From: Halomonas korlensis
GTDB taxonomy: Bacteria; Pseudomonadota; Gammaproteobacteria; Pseudomonadales; Halomonadaceae
DNA: 34,268 nucleotides
Reading direction: 5' to 3'
Assembly: GCF_900116705.1 (NCBI RefSeq)
Contig: NZ_FPBP01000022.1
Span: 1-34,268, forward strand
Shown here: piece by piece, positions 23,236 to 30,993 of the stretch
Position numbering within the stretch: position 1 is the first letter of the stretch
How the letters are laid out: every line of letters starts with the position of its first letter
Translations under genes and position numbers: made by a program
Notes under the pieces: generated by a model
What the model saw: the letters and a program-made list of their open reading frames with translations, nothing else
The model's database searches: none
Told to the model about the DNA's origin: nothing

Positions 23236-24006
23236 TCAGCCGACCGATGTCGTGGACCTGGCAAGGTCTCGTCCTACCAGTTGGGCCAGCGCCTCGGTCA
23301 GACCCTTGCAGGGTTTTTCGGGAGGTAGCGCAAAGCTTCCGGCGATGGGCGCAGCGGCGCCGAGGTCGACCAGCGCCTGGGCCTGGTGCAGGGCGCAGGT
23401 GACGCCATCCAGGGCCGGTACCGGCAGACGTCCGGCCACGCTGCGGGCGAGGCCGGCCAGCGGAGCTCCCGCGAGGATCAAGACATCGGCGCCATCATCC
23501 TGCACGGCGCGCTCGGCCAGGGCAACCAACCGCTCGCCTTGATGTTCCTGGACCCGGCCGATGTTCGCCAAGGGTTCATCCAAGGCACGAATACTGGCCA
23601 GGCGCTTGCTGAAACCATAGGCCGAGATCGTCTCCCGATACCAAGCCTGGATGCGCTGAGAGATGGCAATGACAGAGAACCGATGGCCGACCTGGCAGGC
23701 GCTGACCAAGGCGGCTTCGGTCATCCCTACTACTGGGATCCCCATGATTTCGCGAAGGGCGGACAGGCCTGGGTCACCGAAGGCCGCCACTACGACTGCG
23801 TCGTGGCCAGCATGGAGCTCAGCGGCAACTTGCATGGCGGCATAGCCGCCGATCTGGGCCTCGGCTCGCGTCTCGATATAGGCCACCCCGAAGGGGGCGG
23901 TAGCCATGGTCAGTTCTGTCCCGGGCCGGATGCTGCGCCGTGCCTCGGATTCGATCAGGCGAGTCACATCGCCTGAGATATTGGGGTTGATGACCAGAAG
24001 TTTCAT
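23236..24006 (-). CDS. Asp/Glu/hydantoin racemase-superfamily protein lacking both catalytic Cys
   Basis: A 256-residue protein of the hydantoin racemase/Dcg1 group: MKLLVINPNIS start, TAPFGVAYIETRAEAQIG, FGDPGLSALREIMGIPVVGMTEAA and VPALDGVTCALHQAQALVDLG. Racemases of this group use two cysteines (about Cys76 and Cys181), one in ACFGDPG and one in LGCGPMAG. Here these positions read AAFGDPG (Ala75) and LAGAPLAG (Gly180), so the two-thiol mechanism cannot operate. It may therefore catalyse a different reaction or bind a ligand without racemising it. The gene lies 38 bp after dctM in the left TRAP operon and probably acts on the imported compound or its ring-opened product. Confidence 0.82.
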   Translation of the reverse strand: MKLLVINPNISGDVTRLIESEARRSIRPGTELTMATAPFGVAYIETRAEAQIGGYAAMQVAAELHAGHDAVVVAAFGDPGLSALREIMGIPVVGMTEAALVSACQVGHRFSVIAISQRIQAWYRETISAYGFSKRLASIRALDEPLANIGRVQEHQGERLVALAERAVQDDGADVLILAGAPLAGLARSVAGRLPVPALDGVTCALHQAQALVDLGAAAPIAGSFALPPEKPCKGLTEALAQLVGRDLARSTTSVG

Positions 24007-24044
24007 GGCGTGTTCCTTAAATCATTATGGTTATGTGGGTCGGC

Positions 24045-25325
24045 TCAGTAGCCCAGGGCACGAGGTAACCAGGTGACGAGGCCCGGGAAGGCGATGCAGG
24101 CGAACAGCATGGCGTACTGAAAGGCAATGAAGGGCCAGGCGCTTTTCATCAATTCATTGAGGCTGATGCGGGAGATGCCGCACATCACGAACAGCAGCAC
24201 GCCCACCGGGGGCGTCATCATGCCCACCACCAGGTTCATCACGAACAGAAAGCCGAACAGCAACGGGTCGATCCCGTAGGTCAGCGCGATGGGGGCGAGC
24301 AGCGGCACCAGCATGATGAAGGCCGCATTGGACTCGATGAACATCCCCACCCCGATCAGCAGCACCATCACCAGCAGCAGGAATACCAGCGGGTCCTGGG
24401 TGAAGTCCTGCAGCCAACTGGTCAATTGCATGGGAATCAGGTCGAGGGTGAAGGCGAAGGTCATGGTCGAGGCAAAGGCGATCAGCGCACCTACCATGGC
24501 GGCAGTGACGGCGGCGTTGAACATCGCCCCTGGCAGGTCGGCGATCTGCAATTGACGCGTCACGAAGAAGCCTATGAACAAGGCGTAGACCACGGCGATC
24601 GCTGCCCCCTCGGTAGGAGTGAAAGCCCCGGCGACAATGCCGCCGACCACCACGATGGGCATCAGCAGGATCGGCAGGGCGCGCCAGGTCTGAACCAGCA
24701 CATGCCTAAGGCTGAGCTCGCCGCCGGCCAGCGGATAGCGGCGACGCATGGAAATGAAGGTCGCTAGGCCCATGAAGCCGAGCGCCAGGATGATGCCAGG
24801 TACCACCCCTGCCATAAACAGGCCGCCCACCGAGACCGTGGAACCTGCCATCAGGGCGTAGACGATCATGGCATTGCTGGGAGGAATGATGGCGCCAAGA
24901 TTGGCAGCCGAGGCAATCACGGCACTGCTGTAGCCAGTACCGTACTGTTGGCGCATGGACGGTATCAGCGAGCTTCCCAGTGCACTGGCGCTGGCTACGG
25001 CGGCCCCGCTCACCGCCGCGAGCACCATGCCGGCGACGATGGCGACGTGAGCCAGACCGCCATGCACGCGCCCGACCAGCGAGTTGGCAAAATCCACCAG
25101 GCGCTGCAGGATGCCGCCGGCAACCATCAGTTCGCCCGCCAACATGAACAGCGGGATGGCCATCAGCGGAAAGCTGTTGACTGAGTGCATCATGCGTTGG
25201 GGCAGCACCGAGAAATCCATGCCGCCTACGTATAGGCCGACCAGGGAGGCGACGCCCAGGGCGAAGGCCAGGGGCATGCGCAATAACGCGAAGCTCAGGA
25301 AGGTGAAGACGATAGCCGGGGTCAT
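24045..25325 (-). CDS. TRAP transporter large permease (DctM), left operon
   Basis: A 426-residue membrane protein with about 12 transmembrane segments. DctM landmarks include FALLRMPLAFALGVASL at the start, AGELMVAGGILQRLVDF, VSGAAVASASALGSSLIPSM, LGAIIPPSNAMIVYALM and the late MNLVVGMMTPPVGVLLFVMCGIS. Its start overlaps the dctQ stop by 4 bases (ATGA), showing translational coupling. It follows dctP and dctQ on the minus strand. Confidence 0.92.
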   Translation of the reverse strand: MTPAIVFTFLSFALLRMPLAFALGVASLVGLYVGGMDFSVLPQRMMHSVNSFPLMAIPLFMLAGELMVAGGILQRLVDFANSLVGRVHGGLAHVAIVAGMVLAAVSGAAVASASALGSSLIPSMRQQYGTGYSSAVIASAANLGAIIPPSNAMIVYALMAGSTVSVGGLFMAGVVPGIILALGFMGLATFISMRRRYPLAGGELSLRHVLVQTWRALPILLMPIVVVGGIVAGAFTPTEGAAIAVVYALFIGFFVTRQLQIADLPGAMFNAAVTAAMVGALIAFASTMTFAFTLDLIPMQLTSWLQDFTQDPLVFLLLVMVLLIGVGMFIESNAAFIMLVPLLAPIALTYGIDPLLFGFLFVMNLVVGMMTPPVGVLLFVMCGISRISLNELMKSAWPFIAFQYAMLFACIAFPGLVTWLPRALGY

Positions 25326-25876
25326 GTCGGGGTTCCTCCGCGACGTTCCGGGGCACTGGGCAGCGGCTCCAGGCCCAGGGCCTGCGCAACCAGGTGTAGG
25401 CAGCTATGGGCCGCGCAGACCAACACGGCGATGTAGAAGAGGGCGGCGGTGACCGGCAGGGTCGGCATCATCTCCTGCCACTTACTGGCCACCGCGCCGA
25501 TGCTGATCCAGAACAGCGCGCCCATCATGGCGGCGCCGACCCAGGACATCAGCTGGGCGAGCCGGCGCTGCAAGGTCTCGGGGAAATAGGCCACCAAGGC
25601 ATCAATACCCACGTGGATGCCGACCTTGATGCCGTGGGGGATAGCCAGGAAAATCGCCCACACGAAAAAAAGCCGTGAGAGTTCATCGGCGGAATCGATG
25701 GAACTCGACAGCACGTAGCGGGTGAATACCTGGGCGGACACCAACAGCGTCATCATGCCCATGGCCACCAGGATGGCGTAGTACGAGCTGCGATCCAGAA
25801 TCATCAGCCCGCGCAGGAAAGAGCGCTTGAAGGGGCTGGAGGCGGTTGCCTCCAGCCGCTGCCACGCGGGTGTCAT
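25322..25876 (-). CDS. TRAP transporter small permease (DctQ), left operon
   Basis: A 184-residue protein with four hydrophobic segments (about 32-52, 68-88, 112-132 and 145-168). The family's SSSIDSADELSRLFFVWAIF motif is present, then a GIKVGIHVGIDALV segment. It overlaps both dctP (ATGA at its start) and dctM (ATGA at its end), so the three are a single translational unit. Confidence 0.9.
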   Translation of the reverse strand: MTPAWQRLEATASSPFKRSFLRGLMILDRSSYYAILVAMGMMTLLVSAQVFTRYVLSSSIDSADELSRLFFVWAIFLAIPHGIKVGIHVGIDALVAYFPETLQRRLAQLMSWVGAAMMGALFWISIGAVASKWQEMMPTLPVTAALFYIAVLVCAAHSCLHLVAQALGLEPLPSAPERRGGTPT

Positions 25877-26871
25877 GATGCCAGCTCCTCGAGAACCCGG
25901 TCGACGATCTCGGTACCGATCTTCTCGCGCAGATCATCCACCACGCCCTGGCTGGCCTCACGCAGCTCGGCGCGAGTCTCGTCACTGATCGGTGTGAACT
26001 CCATGCCCCGCTCGATCAGGGTCTCGCGCGCGGCCTCGTCCTCCTCGGCGGCGGTCTGGCGCTGCCAGGCCACGGCCTCGTCCATCGCCTCGCGTAACGC
26101 TTGCTGATCCTCATCGCTCAGGTCGTTAAAGGTGCTGCGGTTGACGACTACCACGATGAAGTCATAGAAGTGCCCGCTGTCGGAGAGGTGCTGCTGTACC
26201 TCGTCCAGGCGTTTAGTGCTGATGATGCTGTAGGGGTTTTCCTGGCCGTCCAGCACGCCCTGCTGCAGCGCCCCATAGACCTCGTTGATGTCCATGGATA
26301 CGGGATTCGCGCCGATGGCGCGGAAGGTGTCCAGGTGGGTCTCGTTGGGCTGAAGGCGGATCTTGAGGCCCTCGAAGTCCTCGATTGACTCGATGGGGCG
26401 TTCGTCGTTGGTGACATGACGGAAACCCAGCTCCATGTAGCCCAGGGCGGTAAAGCCCTTCTCGGCAAGCTTCTCGTCGAGTATCTCCCCCACCTCGCCG
26501 TCGATCAGCTCGAAGGCCTCGTCGCGGCTCGCAAAGGCGAAAGGCAGGCTCAGGGCTTCCAGTTCGGGTACGGTGCGCGACAGGTAGGAAATGCCGATCC
26601 AGGTACCGGCGATGGCGCCCGTGCTGACCTGGTCGACGTTCTCTCCAGCGCCGCCGAGCTGCATGTTGGGGAACAGTTGAGCCGTTAGGTCTCCGTCGGT
26701 GCGGTCGGCCAGGGCATCCCGGAATATCTCCATGGCGCGGCTGCTGGAGTGATCGTCGGTGAAATTGCCCCCGAAGCGCAAATTCTCTGCGCTGGCCATC
26801 AACGGGGTCCCCAGGCCTATGGCCAGCAGGACTGCGGCGGTGCGACGGGCAAGGTGTGTTGTTGTTGTCAT
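25873..26871 (-). CDS. TRAP transporter periplasmic binding protein (DctP), left operon
   Basis: A 332-residue exported binding protein. The signal peptide MTTTTHLARRTAAVLLAIGL ends near TPLMASA (about residue 27). DctP features are FGGNFTDDHSSSRAMEIF, GLKIRLQPNETHLDTFRAIG with the substrate-binding Arg, and NEVYGALQQGVLDGQENPYS. The start at 26871 is preferred over a longer frame from 26997 because AAGAGGA lies 8 bases upstream and the signal peptide begins there. It is the first gene of the left operon, reading away from the shared control region at 26872-27139. Confidence 0.92.
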   Translation of the reverse strand: MTTTTHLARRTAAVLLAIGLGTPLMASAENLRFGGNFTDDHSSSRAMEIFRDALADRTDGDLTAQLFPNMQLGGAGENVDQVSTGAIAGTWIGISYLSRTVPELEALSLPFAFASRDEAFELIDGEVGEILDEKLAEKGFTALGYMELGFRHVTNDERPIESIEDFEGLKIRLQPNETHLDTFRAIGANPVSMDINEVYGALQQGVLDGQENPYSIISTKRLDEVQQHLSDSGHFYDFIVVVVNRSTFNDLSDEDQQALREAMDEAVAWQRQTAAEEDEAARETLIERGMEFTPISDETRAELREASQGVVDDLREKIGTEIVDRVLEELAS

Positions 26872-27139
26872 GCAGAAATCCTCTTGGTTCCACGAGTGGC
26901 TGGAGGGTCGCTGCCGAGAGCAGGCGACTTTCTGAACCTTAGAACAGGCTCGCGGGAAATACAAAATACCGAATACCATATTTTTTTTAATAACCAAGAA
27001 ACAATTGCTTAAGAGTTATAACTTTTGTGTTACAGCGTTATTTAGACCATTTTGGCTTGCAAAATCGCAAGCCTGTGCAAAGCTAGTGCTGTATCTCGAA
27101 TACAGTATACCGAATATCAAGAACAAGCTCGGAGCCCCC
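26872..27139. promoter_or_regulatory. Divergent control region between the two TRAP operons
   Basis: This 268-bp AT-rich gap lies between dctP (left) and the arylmalonate-decarboxylase-like gene (right). It holds three similar 13-bp sites that I assign to the GntR regulator: AAAT-ACCGA-ATAC (26964-26976), GTAT-CTCGA-ATAC (27091-27103) and GTAT-ACCGA-ATAT (27105-27117). The last two start 14 bp apart and sit just upstream of the right-hand start codon. A separate perfect inverted repeat lies at 27053-27072. No gene was seen. Confidence 0.6.
27053..27072. repeat. Perfect inverted repeat in divergent control region
   Basis: GGCTTGC and GCAAGCC (7-bp arms) flank the six bases AAAATC. It lies upstream of both operons' regulated starts, so it is more likely a protein-binding site than a terminator. 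Confidence 0.5.
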
Positions 27140-27877
27140 ATGGAACGCACCCTGATCGGCATGCTGACGCCGTCCTCAAATACCGTGCTGGAGCCCTACA
27201 CCGCGGCGCTGATGAAGGACCTCTTCCCCGAGGTCACCGCCCATTTCCAGCGCTTTACCGTCCGTGAGATCTCGATGCGCGACGAGGCGCTGGCCCAGTT
27301 CGACCCGGCCCCGCTGATCGAGGCCGCCGGGTTGCTCAATGATGCCCGCATGGACGTCATCGCCTGGAACGGTACTTCCGCCAGCTGGATGGGCTTCGCG
27401 GCGGATCGCCGATTGTGTGCCGCCATTACCGAGGCTACCGGCGTGCCGGCTACCAGCAGTGTGCTGGCCCTCAACGAGGCGCTCGAGCGCACCGGGGTGA
27501 CGCGCCTGGGGCTGGTGACGCCTTATCTGGACGACATCCAGTCGGCCATCATCGGCAACTACGCCTCGGAGGGGATCGAGGTGGTGAGCGAGCGGCACCT
27601 CAACGACAAGGGCAACTTCTCATTCTCGGAGTATGACGAGCAGACCCTGGCGAATATGGTCCGCGATGTCGCCCGTGATGCCCCTCAGGCCATCACCATC
27701 CTCTGCACCAACCTGCGCGGAGCCGGGATCGTGTCGGCCCTGGAGCAGGAGCTCGGCATTCCCATCTACGACTCGGTCAGCGTCACGGTATGGAAGACGC
27801 TGGCACTGGCCGGGATCGACCCCGCTCGAATCACGGGCTGGGGGCAGCTTTTCCAGGACCCGCGCCTCGGCGCCTAA
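27140..27877 (+). CDS. Arylmalonate decarboxylase/maleate isomerase-like protein (Asp/Glu racemase superfamily)
   Basis: A 245-residue cytoplasmic enzyme. The start IGMLTPSSNTVLEPYT is typical of maleate isomerases and arylmalonate decarboxylase (AMDase). The first catalytic position is not Cys but Gly78-Thr79-Ser80 (AWNGTSASWMG), matching AMDase Gly74-Thr75-Ser76. The second Cys is kept (Cys189 in ITILCTNLRG; AMDase Cys188). The late VWKTLALAGIDP and GWGQLF also align with AMDase. This one-cysteine pattern suits decarboxylation of a disubstituted malonate rather than racemisation; EutA of ectoine degradation is another relative. The ATG at 27140 has GGAG 6 bases upstream; a longer frame lacks similarity. 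It is the first gene of the right operon. Confidence 0.8.
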   Translation: MERTLIGMLTPSSNTVLEPYTAALMKDLFPEVTAHFQRFTVREISMRDEALAQFDPAPLIEAAGLLNDARMDVIAWNGTSASWMGFAADRRLCAAITEATGVPATSSVLALNEALERTGVTRLGLVTPYLDDIQSAIIGNYASEGIEVVSERHLNDKGNFSFSEYDEQTLANMVRDVARDAPQAITILCTNLRGAGIVSALEQELGIPIYDSVSVTVWKTLALAGIDPARITGWGQLFQDPRLGA

Positions 27878-27939
27878 CGGCATGGATGCTCGATGTGTGA
27901 TGCACCACCCACAACAAAGTCAACGACGAGGTGAACCCC

Positions 27940-28998
27940 ATGTCCATCAAGACTCCTTTCAAGACCCTGGCGCTCGGCGTTTCGCTGGCCAGCGGCCTCA
28001 TGGCCGGCGGCCTGGTCCAGGCTGAGACCACGCTGCGCGTGGTCGGCAATTTCTCGGGCAACAAGCTGCACGTGGATGAGGTCGAACGCCCCTTCTTCGA
28101 GGAGCTCGATGCCCGTGACGACCTGGCAGTGGTCTACAACACCATGGATGCTATTGGCGTGGAGGCAGCAGACGCGCTGCGTAATATCCGATCCGGCGCC
28201 TTCGACGTGATGTCGGTGCAAATCGGTATGGCCTCCCGCGACGAGCCCTTCTTCGAGGGCATCGACCTGGCCGGCGTGTCGCCGGACCTAGATACCCAGC
28301 ACGAGGCCATTGATGCCGTGCGCGAGGCCTTCGACGCTCGCCTACAGGAGCGTTTCAACGCCAAGCTGATGACGCTATGGCCCTTCGGTCCACAAATGAT
28401 GTTCTGTAATGGCGACATCGATGATGTCGGCGACCTCTCCGGCAAGAAGGTGCGGGTCTTTACACCTTCCATGTCCCGGCTGGTAGAAGGACTCGGCGCG
28501 ACCCCGGTGACCCTGCAGTTCAGTGAGGTCTACCTGGCGTTGCAGCGCGGCGTGGCCGACTGTGGTGTCACTGCTCCTTCCGCCGGCAACAACGGTAAGT
28601 GGCCCGAGGTGACCGACACCTTCGTGCCGTTGCCGCTCTCCTACTCGGTCCAGGGACATTTCATGAACCTGGATACCTGGAACCGCTTCGACGAATCGCA
28701 GCAGCAGGCGCTGACCGAGGCGTTCGCCCGGCTCGAGGAGCAGATGTGGGAGCTGGCCTACGGCGTCAACGATGATGCGATTGCCTGCAACACGGGGCAG
28801 AACAGCTGCTCCCGTCATGAGGCCTACGACATGGCGCTGGTAGAGATCGATCCAGCCTCCCGCGACTTGGTGGAGACGATTACCAAGGAAGAGGTGCTCC
28901 CCGTGTGGGCCGAGACCTGTAGCCGGCAGTACGAGGATTGCGTCGAGGTTTGGAACGAGACGGTGGGTGATGCCGCCGGGATGACCATTTCCGAGTAA
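27940..28998 (+). CDS. TRAP transporter periplasmic binding protein (DctP), right operon
   Basis: A 352-residue exported receptor with a signal peptide ending near AGGLVQA (about residue 28). DctP fold signs are KKVRVFTPSMSRLVEGLG with its Arg and SEVYLALQRGVADCGVTAP. The mature protein has six cysteines (MMFCNGD, VADCGV, ACNTGQNSC, AETC, YEDC), more than the other two receptors in this window, suggesting disulfides in the periplasm. The start at 27940 is preferred over GTG at 27931 because GAGGTG precedes it by about 7 bases. It differs strongly from the left-operon DctP, so the two transporters probably carry different compounds. Confidence 0.9.
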   Translation: MSIKTPFKTLALGVSLASGLMAGGLVQAETTLRVVGNFSGNKLHVDEVERPFFEELDARDDLAVVYNTMDAIGVEAADALRNIRSGAFDVMSVQIGMASRDEPFFEGIDLAGVSPDLDTQHEAIDAVREAFDARLQERFNAKLMTLWPFGPQMMFCNGDIDDVGDLSGKKVRVFTPSMSRLVEGLGATPVTLQFSEVYLALQRGVADCGVTAPSAGNNGKWPEVTDTFVPLPLSYSVQGHFMNLDTWNRFDESQQQALTEAFARLEEQMWELAYGVNDDAIACNTGQNSCSRHEAYDMALVEIDPASRDLVETITKEEVLPVWAETCSRQYEDCVEVWNETVGDAAGMTISE

Positions 28999-29052
28999 TG
29001 TCGCTGGCGCGCTCCGGCCGGCACAGACCCGCCGGAGCCCCATGGGAGAATC

Positions 29053-29667
29053 ATGATGGCTTCACCGCCCCCCTACCTGCTGGCCAGGCGACTGGCGCAT
29101 GGCGCCGCGATAGCCGCCGGCTATGCATCGCTCGGTTTGTCGCTGCTGATCACCTTCGAGGTGGTGGCTCGCAAGCTGTTCAACTTCTCGCTGCAGGGCG
29201 TCGACGAGATCGGTGGCTACGTGCTGGCCATCGGTGTCTCCTTCAGCTTTGCCTATGCGTTACTACATCGTGCCCATACCCGGGTCGACGTGCTGCTGAC
29301 GCGCCTGCCGTCTCTGCTGCAAGCGCCGCTCAACGCCCTGGCTATTCTGATGCTGGCGGCCTTCTCGGCTTTCATGCTGTGGCGCGCCATCGAGACGCTC
29401 AAGGAAACCCTGGAATTCGGCAGCTTGGCCAGCACGCCGCTGCAGACGCCCCTGTGGATTCCGCAAGGCCTCTGGGTGATCGGGCTTGGTGTCTTTACCG
29501 TGCTGACGGTGCTGTTGGCTGGCCGAGCGGTAAAGCTGTTGGCCACCGGCCAGTTGGTGGCGCTGGACCGGGAGTACGGCCCGCGCTCCACCGATGATGA
29601 ACTGGACGAAGCGCGCAAGGACTATGGCAGCGGCACCGCCGCCGAGCCGGGGAGGGCAGGATCATGA
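29053..29667 (+). CDS. TRAP transporter small permease (DctQ), right operon
   Basis: A 204-residue protein with four transmembrane segments (about 15-38, 53-74, 94-116 and 138-160) and the LQGVDEIGGYVLAIGVSFSFAY variant of the DctQ motif. A hydrophilic tail rich in Asp/Glu/Arg follows residue 170. GGGAGA lies 6 bases before tandem ATGs. It overlaps dctM by 4 bases (ATGA). Confidence 0.9.
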   Translation: MMASPPPYLLARRLAHGAAIAAGYASLGLSLLITFEVVARKLFNFSLQGVDEIGGYVLAIGVSFSFAYALLHRAHTRVDVLLTRLPSLLQAPLNALAILMLAAFSAFMLWRAIETLKETLEFGSLASTPLQTPLWIPQGLWVIGLGVFTVLTVLLAGRAVKLLATGQLVALDREYGPRSTDDELDEARKDYGSGTAAEPGRAGS

Positions 29668-30965
29668 TCGGTGCCTTCGAGGTCATGGTGGGCTTCGTCA
29701 TCATGTTGGGCATGATGGCGGCCGGCATCCACGTGGCCGTGGCGATCTTCACTATCGCCACCCTGGGAACCCTGATGTATCTGGGCACGCCGCTGCTCTA
29801 TACCTTCGGGGATATGCTGTGGGGAACCCTCAACGATTTCATCCTGACAGCGATTCCGCTGTTCATCCTGCTTGGGGAATTACTCCTTCGTAGCGGGATT
29901 ACCGAGCGTATGTACAGCGCGCTGTCGATGTGGCTCGATCGTATGCCGGGTGGGCTGCTGCACACCAACATCGGAGCCTCTTCCGTGTTCGCCGCCATGT
30001 CGGGCTCCTCGGTGGCCACGGCGGCTACCATCGGCACCGTGGCGTTGCCCGCCTTCGCCGAGCGCGGCTACAACGAGCGGCTGGCGCTGGGTACGCTGGC
30101 AGCCGGGGCGACCCTGGGCATTCTGATCCCGCCCAGCATCAACATGATCATCTATGGGGCCATCACCAATACCTCTATCGGCAAGCTGTTCATTGCGGGA
30201 ATACTCCCGGGCTTGGCACTGGCGGGTGCCTTCATGGGGACCATCATGGCCATCAGCCTGCTGCGACCCGGTGTGGTGGGCAAGGCCTCCGAGCGTGCGA
30301 CCTTCCGCGAGCGCCTCGCCTCGCTGGTGGATCTGCTGCCGCCGGCATTCGTTTTCGCGATCGTCATCGGCAGTATCTACAGCGGCTGGGCGACCCCTAC
30401 CGAGGCGGCCGCGCTGGGGGTGGTCGCCGCGCTGGGCCTCGCGGCATGGAATCGCAAGCTGACCTGGAGGATGCTGCACGAATGCTTCCTGTCGATGGCA
30501 CGAACCACGGCCATGATCATGCTGATTATCGTGGCGGCCTTCTTCCTTAACTACATCGTCGGCATCTTGGGTATCCCTTCTACCTTGACCCGCTGGGTGG
30601 CTGACCTGGGGCTTACGCCCTTTGGGCTGATCCTGGCGTTGGTGGTCTTCTACTTGGTACTGGGCTGCTTTCTCGAGACCCTGTCGATGATGATCGCCAC
30701 CGTGCCGATCGTGGTGCCGATGGTGGTCCAGTTCGGCTTCGACCCCGTGTGGTTCGGCATTTTCCTGGTGATCATGATGGAAATCTCGCTGATTACCCCG
30801 CCCATTGGCATGAACCTCTATGTGGTCCAGGGCGTGCGTGGCCGTGGCTCCATCACCGACGTGATGATCGGCAGCCTACCTTTCCTGGCCATCATGCTGC
30901 TGTTCGTGCTGTTAATCATCCTCTGGCCCGGCCTGGTGCTCTGGCTTCCCGAAGCCATGGGCTAA
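29664..30965 (+). CDS. TRAP transporter large permease (DctM), right operon
   Basis: A 433-residue membrane protein with about 12 transmembrane segments. Landmarks are GELLLRSGITERMY, FAAMSGSSVATAATIGTVALP, GATLGILIPPSINMIIYGAI and the late MMEISLITPPIGMNLYVVQGV. Start coupled to dctQ by an ATGA overlap. The hydantoinase gene follows after a 28-bp gap. Confidence 0.92.
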   Translation: MIGAFEVMVGFVIMLGMMAAGIHVAVAIFTIATLGTLMYLGTPLLYTFGDMLWGTLNDFILTAIPLFILLGELLLRSGITERMYSALSMWLDRMPGGLLHTNIGASSVFAAMSGSSVATAATIGTVALPAFAERGYNERLALGTLAAGATLGILIPPSINMIIYGAITNTSIGKLFIAGILPGLALAGAFMGTIMAISLLRPGVVGKASERATFRERLASLVDLLPPAFVFAIVIGSIYSGWATPTEAAALGVVAALGLAAWNRKLTWRMLHECFLSMARTTAMIMLIIVAAFFLNYIVGILGIPSTLTRWVADLGLTPFGLILALVVFYLVLGCFLETLSMMIATVPIVVPMVVQFGFDPVWFGIFLVIMMEISLITPPIGMNLYVVQGVRGRGSITDVMIGSLPFLAIMLLFVLLIILWPGLVLWLPEAMG

Positions 30966-30993
30966 CCCCGGCGACAACGACAAGGTAATGAAC

